NCBI RefSeq assembly: GCF_014195095.1
Contig: NZ_JACIBC010000014.1
Coordinates: 1 to 64,000 of the forward strand
Origin: Rhizobium sp. BK602
GTDB taxonomy: Bacteria > Pseudomonadota > Alphaproteobacteria > Rhizobiales > Rhizobiaceae
DNA length: 64,000 bases
Direction: 5' to 3'
The position numbers were made by a program, and so were the translations under genes. The notes beneath the pieces are model-generated. The model searched no databases. It was given only the letters and a program-made list of their open reading frames with translations, and was not told the DNA's origin. Below are positions 16,885 to 25,799 of the stretch, piece after piece. The stretch's first letter is position 1. The number at the start of each line of letters is the position of its first letter.

Positions 16885-18012
16885 ATGCCACACAAGGTTT
16901 TCATCTCGCGACTGAAGCTGACCGACTTCCGCAATTATGCGGCGGCGGCGCTTACGCTTGACGAGCGGCATGTGGTGCTGACCGGCGACAACGGCGCCGG
17001 CAAGACCAATCTGATGGAGGCGGTCTCCTTCCTGTCACCAGGGCGCGGTCTGCGGCGGGCGGCCTATGCGGATGTCGTCCGTGTCGGGGCGCCCAACGGC
17101 TTTTCGATCTTCGCCGAGCTTGAGGGCATGGAAGACAGCGTCGAGATCGGTACCGGCGTCGATGCCACCGACGAGACGACGGCGCGCAAGCTCAGGATCA
17201 ACGGCACGCCGGCCAAGACCGTCGACGAACTGACCGACCATCTGCGGGTGCTTTGGCTGACGCCGGCCATGGATGGGCTGTTTACCGGCGGCTCCTCCGA
17301 GCGCCGCCGCTTCCTCGACCGGCTGGTGCTGTCGCTCGATCCGGCGCATGGCCGCCGCGCCAGCGATTTCGAGCGCGCCATGCGCAGCCGCAACAAATTG
17401 CTTTCGGAGGGCCGATTCGATCCGTCCTGGCTCGCCGGAATCGAGGAACAGATGGCAAGCCTCGGCATCGCCATGGCGCTGGCACGGCAGGAAATGCTCG
17501 GCCTTCTGTCGCGGCTGATCGCCGAGACGCGCGAGGCGACGCCCTTTCCCTCGGCGGCGCTCGAACTATCCGGCTTTCTCGACGGACAATTCGACCGGCC
17601 GGCCGTCGATCTCGAGGATACCTACGCCGCCATGCTGCGCGAAGGCCGCTATCGCGACGCGGCCGCCGGGCGCACGCTGGACGGACCGCACCGCGCGGAT
17701 CTCCTGGTGCGCCATCGCGAGAAGGACATGGAAGCGGAGCGCTGCTCGACGGGCGAGCAGAAGGCGCTGCTGGTCGGCCTCATCCTCGCCCATGCTCGCC
17801 TCGTCGGCAATCTCACGGGCCATGCGCCCATCCTTCTGCTCGACGAAATCGCCGCGCATCTCGACGAAGGCCGACGCGCCGCCCTCTTCGACCTGATCGA
17901 CACGCTCGGCGGCCAGGCCTTCATGACCGGCACCGACAAGGCAATGTTCTCCGCACTCGGCGAACGGGCGCAATTCTTCACCGTCGCGCATGGCGGCATT
18001 ACGAAATCGTAG
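16885..18012 (+). CDS. recF: DNA replication and repair protein RecF
   Basis: SMC-like ATPase that loads RecA at gaps with RecO and RecR. Walker A is GDNGAGKTN (about 34-42, Lys40), the signature region includes STGEQKALLVGLILAHARL, and Walker B is ILLLDEIAAHLDEGRR. Length 375 fits the family. The start MPHKVFISRLKL at 16885 is preferred over an in-frame ATG at 16861, which lies inside the palindromic repeat. recF is not beside dnaN/gyrB here, as is usual in Rhizobium. The MoeB-like gene follows after 37 bases. Confidence 0.95.
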   Translation: MPHKVFISRLKLTDFRNYAAAALTLDERHVVLTGDNGAGKTNLMEAVSFLSPGRGLRRAAYADVVRVGAPNGFSIFAELEGMEDSVEIGTGVDATDETTARKLRINGTPAKTVDELTDHLRVLWLTPAMDGLFTGGSSERRRFLDRLVLSLDPAHGRRASDFERAMRSRNKLLSEGRFDPSWLAGIEEQMASLGIAMALARQEMLGLLSRLIAETREATPFPSAALELSGFLDGQFDRPAVDLEDTYAAMLREGRYRDAAAGRTLDGPHRADLLVRHREKDMEAERCSTGEQKALLVGLILAHARLVGNLTGHAPILLLDEIAAHLDEGRRAALFDLIDTLGGQAFMTGTDKAMFSALGERAQFFTVAHGGITKS

Positions 18013-18049
18013 CGGCGCATTTTCCGCGGAGCATGATACAATCATCGCC

Positions 18050-18820
18050 ATGGACCCTTTGACCCCAGACGAAATCGCCCGTTATCAGCGTCACATCCTG
18101 CTTCCCGAAGTGGGCGGCGCGGGCCAGCAGAAATTGAAGGCGGCGCGCGTTCTGGTGATTGGCGCCGGCGGGCTCGGCGCGCCGGTGCTGCAATATCTCG
18201 CCGCAGCCGGCATCGGCACGATCGGCATTGCCGATGACGACCGGGTTTCGCTCTCCAATCTGCAGCGGCAGGTGATTCATGACACCGGCACCATCGGCGA
18301 TCTGAAGACGCAAAGTGCAGCCGATGCCATCGCCAGGCTCAACCCGCATGTGCGCGTGATTCGCTTCGAGGAACGGTTTTCGACGGAGACCGCAGCACGG
18401 CACCTCGCGGGCTTCAACCTCGTCGTCGACGGCTCCGATAACTTCGACACCCGCTATGCCGCCGCCGATGCGGCGGAGCTCGCCCGCCTGCCGCTGGTGA
18501 CCGGCGCGGTCGGCCGTTTCGACGGATCGGTGACGACGCTGAAACCCTATGAGACCAATGCGGACGGCACGGCGAATCCCGGCTATCGCGACCTCTTCCC
18601 GACGCGCCCGCCCGAGGGGCTCGTTCCCGCCTGCGCCGAGACCGGTATCATCGGCGCGCTGACCGGCGTCATCGGCACGCTGATGGCGATGGAGGCGATC
18701 AAGCTGATCACCGGCATCGGTGAACCGCTGATCGGCCGGCTGCTGCTCTATGACGGGCTCGCCGCCCGTTTCGACACCATCCGCTACCGCCGCAAACGCG
18801 CCAAAGCCGCCGCCGAATGA
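18050..18820 (+). CDS. MoeB/ThiF-family adenylyltransferase lacking zinc cysteines
   Basis: Probably adenylates the C-terminus of a ubiquitin-like sulfur carrier (MoaD or ThiS type). The start has RYQRHILLPEVGGAGQQKL and the nucleotide loop VLVIGAGGLGAPVLQYLAA. The conserved VPACAETGIIGALTGVIG segment is present. In E. coli MoeB a CxxC pair precedes this segment and a second lies near the C-terminus; here the first reads GYRD and the C-terminus has none, so the structural zinc site is absent. 256 residues. The stop overlaps the next gene's ATG by 4 bases. MoeB versus ThiF cannot be settled from sequence. Confidence 0.85.
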   Translation: MDPLTPDEIARYQRHILLPEVGGAGQQKLKAARVLVIGAGGLGAPVLQYLAAAGIGTIGIADDDRVSLSNLQRQVIHDTGTIGDLKTQSAADAIARLNPHVRVIRFEERFSTETAARHLAGFNLVVDGSDNFDTRYAAADAAELARLPLVTGAVGRFDGSVTTLKPYETNADGTANPGYRDLFPTRPPEGLVPACAETGIIGALTGVIGTLMAMEAIKLITGIGEPLIGRLLLYDGLAARFDTIRYRRKRAKAAAE

Positions 18821-19296
18821 GCGAAATCACCCTGCAACGCCTTGATGAGCGCTTCGAGCGCTGGGACGAACTGCTCGCGCTCATCCTCGCCTCCTTCGCC
18901 TATATGGACGGACTGATCGATCCGCCCTCCTCGGCCCTGTCGCTGACGCCGCAATCGCTCAGGGAAAAGGCAAGGATCGAAATCGGCTTTGCCGCGCTGG
19001 ACGAACATCGATTAGCCGGCTGCGTGTTCTGCCGCCCGGAGCCGGAAAGCCTCTATGTCGGCAAGCTGGCCGTCCTGCCGGCTGCGCAGGGCAAGGGGAT
19101 CGGCAAGCGCCTGCTGGCACTCGCCGAGGAAACCGCGCGAGAGCGTGGTCTTGGCACATTGCGGCTGGAAACACGGATCGAGCTGACCGGCAATCATGCC
19201 ACCTTCGCCGCCTGGGGCTTCCGCAAGACCGCCGAGAACCGCCATGCCGGCTTCGACCGCACCACGTCGATCGAGATGCGCAAGGCTCTGATCTAG
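18817..19296 (+). CDS. GNAT-family N-acetyltransferase
   Basis: A 159-residue acetyl-CoA-dependent transferase. Motif A is visible as YVGKLAVLPAAQGKGIGKRL (acetyl-CoA pyrophosphate loop QGKGIGK), followed by the GNHATFAAWGFRKTAENRH segment typical of motif B. The substrate is unknown. Translational coupling to the MoeB-like gene through an ATGA overlap suggests co-expression. It converges with the methyltransferase gene, overlapping its stop by 4 bases. Confidence 0.88.
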   Translation: MSEITLQRLDERFERWDELLALILASFAYMDGLIDPPSSALSLTPQSLREKARIEIGFAALDEHRLAGCVFCRPEPESLYVGKLAVLPAAQGKGIGKRLLALAEETARERGLGTLRLETRIELTGNHATFAAWGFRKTAENRHAGFDRTTSIEMRKALI

Positions 19297-20111
19297 GCTG
19301 CGGCCATGATGACATGCGCCTGAATTTTGGCGGCAACCGCGCCGTTGCCATGTCTTTCTGCAATCGCGGATGCGGCGTGGTCGGTCGCCGCTTGCAGTTT
19401 TCCCGCTTCCCTGGTCTCGATTTCGTTGCGCAGAAGCGTTCCCTGACAATAGGCGATCGCTGGAATGTATGGCGAGGATGCGCGGCTTTGTTCGGCTCTC
19501 GTTTCGATCGTCACATGGGAGAAGCCTGCCTCCTCCAGCTCGCGGCGGATGAGGTCCGTGTCGTGATAGCCGTGCGGCGTGCGTGCCAGAAAGCGCGGCG
19601 GATCGTCGGGAAAGATCTCGGCGAGCGCATTCGTCACATCGTCCGCGAATATATTCTCCCCGATGCGATCCCACACGTTGAACAGAAAATGTCCTCCGGG
19701 CTTCAGGACCCGCTTTGCTTCGCGATAGGCCAGCACGCGGTCGGGAAAGAACATCGCGCCGAACTGACAGAAGGCGAGATCGAAGGCGGCATCTTCGAAC
19801 GGCAGGGCCAAAGCATCCGCCTGGCGCCATTGGATGCGGCTGTCGGCAGCCTGTCGCGTCGCCGCATAGTCGAGCATCGGCTGGTTGAGGTCGGTGACGA
19901 CATAGCGTGTTTCGGGCGCCAGTTTCGGCGCCAAGGCACGGGTGACGACCCCGGTGCCCGCGGCGATTTCCAACACGGCGCCTGGTGCCAGGGAGGCTGC
20001 TCGTTGCGCAAGATCCGCGGCAAACGGCTCGAAAATCAACGGCACCATGTAGCGGTCGTAGTTTTCCGGAATCGAGCCGGCGAACACCTTGTCGGTTTCC
20101 AGCATCGTCAT
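19293..20111 (-). CDS. Class I SAM-dependent methyltransferase
   Basis: A UbiE/Methyltransf_11-type enzyme of 272 residues. The SAM-binding motif is VLEIAAGTGVVTRAL (GxGxG-like), followed by the acidic motif II (TDLNQPMLDYA) and ALPFEDAAFDLAFCQFGAMF, then VLKPGGHFLFNVW. The substrate is unknown. The ATG at 20111 is chosen; an ATG at 20105 or a GTG at 20114 is also possible. Its 3' end overlaps the convergent GNAT gene. Confidence 0.88.
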   Translation of the reverse strand: MTMLETDKVFAGSIPENYDRYMVPLIFEPFAADLAQRAASLAPGAVLEIAAGTGVVTRALAPKLAPETRYVVTDLNQPMLDYAATRQAADSRIQWRQADALALPFEDAAFDLAFCQFGAMFFPDRVLAYREAKRVLKPGGHFLFNVWDRIGENIFADDVTNALAEIFPDDPPRFLARTPHGYHDTDLIRRELEEAGFSHVTIETRAEQSRASSPYIPAIAYCQGTLLRNEIETREAGKLQAATDHAASAIAERHGNGAVAAKIQAHVIMAAA

Positions 20112-20214
20112 CACCCGTCATCCGTTTGACAGGCCGCAAGTATAGCACATGATTTTACGCTTCGGTCGTTTTCGACCTGGAAATATCCGACGACGGACGC
20201 AGCCGCGGCCCGGC

Positions 20215-21216
20215 TCAGCGGAACGGCAAGACCCGGTTCGGCGGGCGATGACCGTCGATGAAGGTGCGGATGTTGATGATGACCTTGTCGCCCATGTCGA
20301 TGCGGCTTTCTAGGGTGGCCGAGCTCATATGCGGCAACAGCACCACCTTGCCCTCATTGGCGAGCTTCACCAGCTTCGGATTGACGGCCGGCTCGTTTTC
20401 GAAGACGTCGAGGCCAGCACCGGCGATCCTGCCCTCGCGCAGGATCTTGATCAGCGCCGTCTCGTCGATGACGTCGCCGCGCGCCGTGTTGACGATATAG
20501 CTGGTCGGTTGCAGCAGTGCCAGGCGCCGCGCCGAGATCAGATGGAAGGTCGCGGGTGTCGACGGGCAATTGACGGAGACGATATCGACGCGCGCCAGCA
20601 TCTGGTCGAGGCTGTCCCAATAGGTCGCCTCCAGCTCGTCTTCCGTTGTCGCGCTGACGCGCTTGCGGTTGTGATAGTGGATCGACAGGCCGAACGCCTT
20701 GGCGCGGCGGGCGACGGCGGTGCCGATGCGGCCCATGCCGACAATGCCGATGCGCTTGCCGTGAATGCGGCGGCCGAGCATCCAGGTGGGCGACCAGCCG
20801 GCCCATTCGCCGGGCTTGTCGGTCAGCACGCGCGCACCCTCGGCAAGACGGCGCGGCACCGCGAGGATCAGCGCCATGGTCATGTCGGCGGTGTCCTCGG
20901 TCAGCACGTTCGGCGTGTTGGTGACGGTGATGCCCCGGCGGGCGGCGGCCTCGACGTCGATATGGTCGGTGCCGTTGGAGAAGCTGGCGATCAGCTTCAT
21001 CTGCGGCCCGGCCTCCTCGATCAGCGCGGCATCGATGCGGTCGGTGACGGTCGGCACCAGCACATCGACCGTCCGCACCGCGTCGATCAGCTCCGCCTGC
21101 GTGCGCGGCCTGTCGTCAATATTCAGTTCGGCATCGAAGAGCTCGCGCATGCGGGTTTCCACCGCATCTGGCAGTTTGCGCGTGACGTAGACCTTCGGTT
21201 TTTTCTTCGTCGTCAT
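20215..21216 (-). CDS. D-2-hydroxyacid dehydrogenase (glyoxylate/hydroxypyruvate reductase type)
   Basis: NAD(P)-dependent reduction of 2-oxo acids. The dinucleotide loop is GMGRIG (about 160-165) and the catalytic triad is present: Arg246 (NTARGDVID), Glu275 (DVFENEP) and His296 (LLPHMSSAT). The substrate-loop segment SNGTDHIDVEAA is typical of glyoxylate reductases. 333 residues, complete. It is divergent from the SH3b protein gene at 21406. Substrate preference among glyoxylate, hydroxypyruvate and similar acids is not determined. Confidence 0.92.
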   Translation of the reverse strand: MTTKKKPKVYVTRKLPDAVETRMRELFDAELNIDDRPRTQAELIDAVRTVDVLVPTVTDRIDAALIEEAGPQMKLIASFSNGTDHIDVEAAARRGITVTNTPNVLTEDTADMTMALILAVPRRLAEGARVLTDKPGEWAGWSPTWMLGRRIHGKRIGIVGMGRIGTAVARRAKAFGLSIHYHNRKRVSATTEDELEATYWDSLDQMLARVDIVSVNCPSTPATFHLISARRLALLQPTSYIVNTARGDVIDETALIKILREGRIAGAGLDVFENEPAVNPKLVKLANEGKVVLLPHMSSATLESRIDMGDKVIINIRTFIDGHRPPNRVLPFR

Positions 21217-21405
21217 GGCGGCCGGGGATGCCTTGTTCAGATGTTCTTAACCAAGAAGCAGGATAATTTTCCCGTTCCGGGCATTTCTACCAGACCCGCA
21301 GGCGAAGACAAACAAAACTCGCGGGCGCGATCTCAGGATTTGCCGATGGTCGGAGCGAAAGGCAGCCAGACGGCGCCTTGATCATGATGAGCGAACGGGA
21401 ATCCC

Positions 21406-21945
21406 ATGCGTGGCAAAGTACTCAAGTCCTGCGCTGTTTTCGCGATCGGCCTGATGATGGCCGGCGCCACCGCCGACCTTGCCGCGGCCCAGGCCGCGAA
21501 GGGGCCGAGCGGCCTGCCGCTGCCGCGCTTCGTCACGCTGAAATCGAAGCGCGTCAACCTGCGCGTCGGCCCGAGCGCGGACTATGCCGTCTCGTGGCTT
21601 TACCTCAAGCAGGGCCTGCCAGTCGAGATCATCCAGGAATACGATAATTGGCGCCGGGTGCGCGACGCCGACGGCACCGAAGGCTGGGTCAACCAGTCGC
21701 TGCTCTCCGGCCAGCGCTCGGCGCTGGCGGCACCGTGGATGAAGGGCAAGGGCAAGGCGGTCTTCGTCAATATGCGCCGCGATGCCCAACCGTCCGGCAC
21801 CGTCATCGCCAAGCTCCAGCCGGGCGTGATGATGAACATCCGCGAATGCACCGGCGACTGGTGCCTGGCGACCGCCGACGGCACCGAAGGCTGGGTCGCG
21901 CAATCCGAGATCTGGGGCGCCTATCCGGGCGAAGCCTTCAAGTAA
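21406..21945 (+). CDS. Exported protein with two SH3-like repeats
   Basis: A 179-residue protein with a signal peptide (about 1-28, ending ADLAAAQA) and two bacterial SH3 units: residues about 42-98 (VNLRVGPSADYAV, GTEGWVNQSLLSG) and about 112-170 (VFVNMRRDAQPSG, CTGDWCLATADGTEGWVAQ). Two Cys in the second unit could form a disulfide. It belongs to the DUF1058/SH3_4-type family found near hydroxyacid dehydrogenases in rhizobia. Probable periplasmic location; role unknown. Confidence 0.87.
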   Translation: MRGKVLKSCAVFAIGLMMAGATADLAAAQAAKGPSGLPLPRFVTLKSKRVNLRVGPSADYAVSWLYLKQGLPVEIIQEYDNWRRVRDADGTEGWVNQSLLSGQRSALAAPWMKGKGKAVFVNMRRDAQPSGTVIAKLQPGVMMNIRECTGDWCLATADGTEGWVAQSEIWGAYPGEAFK

Positions 21946-21968
21946 GCGATAGCCCCCTGCAGCCCGAC

Positions 21969-22006
21969 AAAAAACCGCCCGCGACGATCTGTTGCGGGCG
22001 GTTTCG
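21969..22006. terminator. Bidirectional terminator between convergent genes
   Basis: A 14-base stem AAACCGCCCGCGAC with near-perfect complement around GATCT. An A-run on the left gives a minus-strand U-tract for the adenosine kinase gene, while the right side has a shorter T-stretch for the SH3 gene. Confidence 0.85.
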
Positions 22007-22032
22007 ATTCGATTGCAAGCACGAACAGATCT

Positions 22033-23025
22033 TTAGAGAAGCCCGAATTCCCTGGCGGCTTCCGACAGCGACTTCATCGGCCGCGGCCCGATCTGCTCGA
22101 TGACGATTGCGGCGGCGAGGTTGCCGAGCTTGGCGCAATCTTCGAGACTGCGGCCCTGGGTATAGCCGAAGAGGAAACCGGCGGCGAAGAGATCGCCGGC
22201 GCCTGTGGTATCGACACGCTCCTCGATCGGATGGGCGTCGACGACATGGCGTTCGTTGCCGCGCACGATGACGGCGCCGTCCTTGCCTGTCGTCACGGCG
22301 GCGATCTTGCAATCGGCTGATATCAGATCCAGCGCCTTGTCGAAATCGTCGGTCTCGTACAGCGACAGGGCCTCGTCGCGATTGGCGAAGACGATATCGA
22401 CCGTGCCTGAACGCATCAGATCGAGGAATTCGTCACGATAGCGGCCGACGCAGAAGCTGTCGGACAGCGTCATCGACATTTCCCGGCCATGGGCATGGGC
22501 GATACGCGCGCAGTCGCGGATCGCTTCCTTGGCGCGCGGCGGGTCCCAGAGATAGCCCTCGAAATAGGTGACCTTGGACTCGGCGACGACATCGGGCTCG
22601 ACATCTTCCGGCCCGAGTTCGACGCAGGCGCCGAGATAGGTGTTCATCGAGCGCTCGCCGTCCTCGGTGACGAAGATCATCGAGCGCGCCGTCGGCGGAA
22701 ACTTGCCCTTCGGCTTGGTTTCGTAATGGACGCCCTGGGCGCGGATGTCGTGGGCGAAGATCTCACCGAGCTGATCTTCGGCGACCTTGCCGAAATAGGC
22801 GGCCTTGCCGCCGAAATTCGCCACGCCCGCGGCCGTGTTTCCAGCGCTGCCGCCGGACGCTTCGAGCGCCGGCCCCATGCGCGAATAGAGCAGCTCCGCC
22901 CGCTCGGCATCGATGAGGTTCATGGCGGCCTTGGTGATTTTGTTGTCGATCAGGAACTGATCATCGCAGCGCGCGATAATGTCGACGATAGCATTGCCAA
23001 CGGTCAGTACATCGAAACGAGTCAT
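22033..23025 (-). CDS. PfkB-family nucleoside/sugar kinase, probable adenosine kinase
   Basis: Ribokinase-fold ATP-dependent kinase of 330 residues. The first PfkB signature region is ASGGSAGNTAAGVANFGGKA, and the second is DTTGAGDLFAAGFLFGY, whose Asp is the catalytic base. Sequence character (MTRFDVLTVGNAIVDIIA, GNTAAG, GYLWDPP) matches the rhizobial adenosine kinases. It would salvage adenosine to AMP. It is a monocistron with a shared terminator at its 3' end. Confidence 0.88.
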   Translation of the reverse strand: MTRFDVLTVGNAIVDIIARCDDQFLIDNKITKAAMNLIDAERAELLYSRMGPALEASGGSAGNTAAGVANFGGKAAYFGKVAEDQLGEIFAHDIRAQGVHYETKPKGKFPPTARSMIFVTEDGERSMNTYLGACVELGPEDVEPDVVAESKVTYFEGYLWDPPRAKEAIRDCARIAHAHGREMSMTLSDSFCVGRYRDEFLDLMRSGTVDIVFANRDEALSLYETDDFDKALDLISADCKIAAVTTGKDGAVIVRGNERHVVDAHPIEERVDTTGAGDLFAAGFLFGYTQGRSLEDCAKLGNLAAAIVIEQIGPRPMKSLSEAAREFGLL

Positions 23026-23431
23026 CGATAAGGAGGTCCCAGTATTGGTGATAGCCGGTAATCGGTATTATCGGTTTTTCGGAAGTTTGAAAGAAAAATC
23101 CGCGCCCCTGTCAGCAACTAAATCCCGATCAGTCATTTGCCTGTCACTTTCCATCTGTAAATGCTTATCAAGCGACTGGCGGAGAACGTCGATACGGCAT
23201 TCACGGTCAGTCTCGGAAGGTATGATACCTTCCGCCTCACCGGTACGCGCGCCGACCACGGATGAACTGGCGGCCTGTGCACCGGGAGGATTCCGGCGGG
23301 ACCGGAAGCGGAAAAGCGGGCCGAGCCCGCTTTTTTTGCGCTTCTCCGCTTTTCAGCTTTCCACGATACGTCAAGCTGGTACAACTTGCGGGTCAGTTCG
23401 CTTCTCCCGCCCCTCACACTCCACGCGTGGC
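23026..23431. other. Intergenic region with an orphan terminator
   Basis: About 400 bases between adenosine kinase (minus) and the AEC transporter (plus). It contains the perfect palindrome GGAAGGTATGATACCTTCC near 23215-23233 and a plus-strand terminator at 23313. An open frame runs through it in phase with the transporter but with no protein features. A plus-strand small RNA ending near 23337 is possible (see findings). Confidence 0.5.
23313..23337 (+). terminator. Plus-strand Rho-independent terminator with no upstream gene
   Basis: Stem AAAGCGGG pairs with CCCGCTTT around CCGAG-like loop bases, followed by seven T residues. The only flanking genes are divergent, so no annotated transcript ends here. 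Confidence 0.82.
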
Positions 23432-24376
23432 ATGTCCGAAATCTTTTCCGATGTCCTGCCGGTCTTCCTGCTGATTCTCGTTGGCTGGGTGATCGTTCGC
23501 ACCGGCGTATTGACGGCCAGCGTCGGCGAGGCGATGAGCGAATTCGTCTTCAAGATCGCCGTGCCGCTGCTGCTGTTCCGGACCATCGCGGAAGCGGATT
23601 TTCGCGGGACCTCGCCGTTCCGGCTGTGGATTGCCTATTTCGCGGGTGTCGCCGTCACCTGGACGGCTGGACATCTGGCCGCGACGCGGCTGTTCGGACG
23701 GGATGCGCGCATCGGCGTGCTCGCCGGCGTCTCCTCCGCCTTTGCCAATACCATCTTCATCGGCCTGCCGCTGGTGGGGCGCACGGTCGGGCCGGAGGGC
23801 ATCATGGCGATGTCGATCCTGATCGCCGTGCACCTGCCGACCATGATGATCGCCGGCACGCTGCTGATGGAGCAGGCCGAGCGCCGGGAAAACGGCGGCG
23901 CCGGCCGCAGCATGGGCGAACTGCTGACGCAGGTCGGCAGGAATCTCATCCGCAATCCTCTGGTCATCGGCCTCCTGTGCGGACTTGTCGTGCATCTGGC
24001 CGGCATTCCGCTGCCGGCAACGCTCGGAACCGTGGTCGACAACATCGCCAATATTGCCGGCCCGGCGGCGCTGATTTCACTCGGCATGGCGCTCAGGCAA
24101 TACGGCGTTTCCGGCAATCTCGGCATCGCCAGCGTCACTGCGGCCTTCAAACTGGTGCTGCTGCCCGCCTGCGTGCTGGCGGCCGGCTATCTCCTCGGCC
24201 TCAATCCGCAATGGCGAGCGGCCCTCGTGCTGACCGCCGCCGTCCCGACCGGCGTGAATGCCTGGCTGATTGCCAATCGCTTCGGCGTCGGTCACAGTCT
24301 CGCCGCATCGACGATCACGCTGACGACGGCGCTCGGCGCCTTCTCTGTGTCGGTCTGGGCCTATCTGCTCGGCTAG
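23432..24376 (+). CDS. AEC-family transporter (auxin efflux carrier type)
   Basis: A 314-residue integral inner-membrane permease with about ten hydrophobic segments. N-terminal LPVFLLILVGWVIVRTGVL and the NTIFIGLPLVGRTVGPEG segment are typical of the family, and the C-terminal half repeats the fold (AALISLGMALRQYG, VPTGVNAWLIANRFG). Family members export organic acids or similar substrates; this one is not assignable. The start at 23432 gives MSEIFSDVL; the open frame upstream to 22979 is not membrane-like. Confidence 0.9.
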   Translation: MSEIFSDVLPVFLLILVGWVIVRTGVLTASVGEAMSEFVFKIAVPLLLFRTIAEADFRGTSPFRLWIAYFAGVAVTWTAGHLAATRLFGRDARIGVLAGVSSAFANTIFIGLPLVGRTVGPEGIMAMSILIAVHLPTMMIAGTLLMEQAERRENGGAGRSMGELLTQVGRNLIRNPLVIGLLCGLVVHLAGIPLPATLGTVVDNIANIAGPAALISLGMALRQYGVSGNLGIASVTAAFKLVLLPACVLAAGYLLGLNPQWRAALVLTAAVPTGVNAWLIANRFGVGHSLAASTITLTTALGAFSVSVWAYLLG

Positions 24377-24517
24377 AAGACAGCCCACTTTGGGTGAGCC
24401 AGGGCCGGCAAAGACCGCGATACTCTATCTCCACCCTTTTGGAGAAGCAGGCAGGAAAATGGTCATATATTTGCGCATAGCCGCCGTTAAGGATGGAGCG
24501 CAGCAAAGGATGGAACC

Positions 24518-25678
24518 ATGAATATTGCAGCTCCCCTCGCCACCAATCCCGCTTCGGCCTATGCGCAGAAAGTCTTCGTGCTCCAGGGCGGCGGCGCGCT
24601 CGGCTCCTATCAGGCCGGCGCCTTCGAAGCGCTGAGAGAGCATAATATCGAGCCGGACTGGATCGCCGGCATCTCGATCGGCGCCATCAACGCCGCGATC
24701 ATGGCCGGCAACGTGCCGGGCGAGCGGCTGGAGAAGCTGCGCTCCTTCTGGAACAAGGTGAGCGTGCAGATGCCGGTCGATCTCCTGATGGAGAAGCGGC
24801 GCGAAACCAATCCTTTCTACCGCACGGTCAGCAGCTGGTGGGTCTCGGCCTTCGGCGTGCCCGGCTTCTTTTCGCCCTGGCAGATCCCCAGCTGGTTCCA
24901 GGCGCGCGGGTCGGCCGGCGCCACCAGCATCTACGACACCGGGCAGCTGCGCCAGACCTTGCTCGACCATGTCGATTTCGATCGCATCAATCACGGCCCC
25001 GTCCGCCTCAGCCTCGGCGCCGTCAATGTCCGCACCGGCAATTTCGCCTTCTTCGACAATCACGATATCGAGATCGGCCCCGAGCATGTCATGGCAAGCG
25101 GCGCCCTGCCGCCGGGCTTTCCGGCGATCAAGATCGGCAATGAATATTACTGGGACGGTGGCCTGGTCTCGAACACGCCGCTGACCTATGTGCTCCGAAA
25201 CGGTGCGGCGATCGACACGGTGGTCTTCCAGGTCGACCTCTTCAGCGCCGTCGGCCCGCTGCCGCAGGATCTCGAAGAGGTGGAAGAGCGGCGCAAGGAT
25301 ATCACCTATTCCAGCCGTACCCGGCTCAACACCGATCTCTTCCTCGAGCGCCACCGTCTGCGGCGCAGCATCGCGGAACTCTATGCCCGGCTGCCGGACG
25401 AGGCGAAGGCGGACCCCGCCATCCAGAAACTCCGGGACCATTGCTCCGAATACAGCGTCACCATCATCCACCTGATCTACCGCAACAAGCAGTTCCGCTC
25501 GCATTCCAAGGATTACGAATTTTCGGCACTGTCGATGCACGAGCACTGGGAAGCCGGCCGGCACGATGCCCGCAAGGCGCTGAACGCCGAGGACTGGCGG
25601 GTGCCGCCGAGCGCCGAGGACGGGCTGAAGGTCTATGATCTCGACCAGAGAACGCGGTCGCGCCGGCATTCGAGCTGA
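24518..25678 (+). CDS. Patatin-like phospholipase with DUF3734 tail
   Basis: Serine lipid hydrolase of 386 residues. The oxyanion loop is GGGALGSYQAG (about 24-34), the nucleophile Ser53 lies in GISIGA, and the dyad Asp is in WDGGLVSNTP (about 212). The C-terminal region (about 270-380; YSSRTRLNTDLFLERHRLRR, SKDYEFSALSMHEHWEAG) looks like the DUF3734 domain attached to rhizobial patatins. No signal peptide, so it is likely cytoplasmic or membrane-peripheral. It may act in lipid turnover; its substrate is unknown. Confidence 0.9.
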   Translation: MNIAAPLATNPASAYAQKVFVLQGGGALGSYQAGAFEALREHNIEPDWIAGISIGAINAAIMAGNVPGERLEKLRSFWNKVSVQMPVDLLMEKRRETNPFYRTVSSWWVSAFGVPGFFSPWQIPSWFQARGSAGATSIYDTGQLRQTLLDHVDFDRINHGPVRLSLGAVNVRTGNFAFFDNHDIEIGPEHVMASGALPPGFPAIKIGNEYYWDGGLVSNTPLTYVLRNGAAIDTVVFQVDLFSAVGPLPQDLEEVEERRKDITYSSRTRLNTDLFLERHRLRRSIAELYARLPDEAKADPAIQKLRDHCSEYSVTIIHLIYRNKQFRSHSKDYEFSALSMHEHWEAGRHDARKALNAEDWRVPPSAEDGLKVYDLDQRTRSRRHSS

Positions 25679-25683
25679 CCCAG

Positions 25684-25736
25684 GGAGCAATTCCAGCAAA
25701 AGTGCGCGGCGGTTTCCCGTCCGGAACTGCATCAGG
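25684..25736. repeat. Palindromic repeat, family B copy 1 (diverged)
   Basis: Contains AATTCCAGCAAAAGTGCGC and TTTCCCGTCCGGAACTGC, matching the elements at 43195 and 54633 at most positions. It begins just after the patatin stop codon. Confidence 0.75.
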
Positions 25737-25749
25737 ACTCTTGGCACGA

Positions 25750-25774
25750 AAAACCCGGCCGAAAGGCCGGGTTC
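25750..25774. terminator. Bidirectional terminator between patatin and cytochrome c genes
   Basis: AACCCGGCC and GGCCGGGTT form a 9-bp perfect stem around GAAA. The run of A residues on its left gives a U-tract on the minus strand, serving the cytochrome c gene that ends at 25800. Confidence 0.85.
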
Positions 25775-25799
25775 CGGTAAACCTCCGCTGAAAGCAGGC

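Noticed and set aside
22979..23431. Open frame upstream of and in phase with the AEC transporter gene, with an AAGGAGGT site near 23031
   Set aside because: The translated stretch is Ser/Arg-rich without membrane or domain features, it overlaps the adenosine kinase start, and it would have to read through a Rho-independent terminator at 23313.
24518..25678. Patatin as part of a CBASS-like defence operon
   Set aside because: No cyclase, ubiquitin-like or E1/E2 partner is adjacent, and the DUF3734 tail marks a housekeeping rhizobial subtype.
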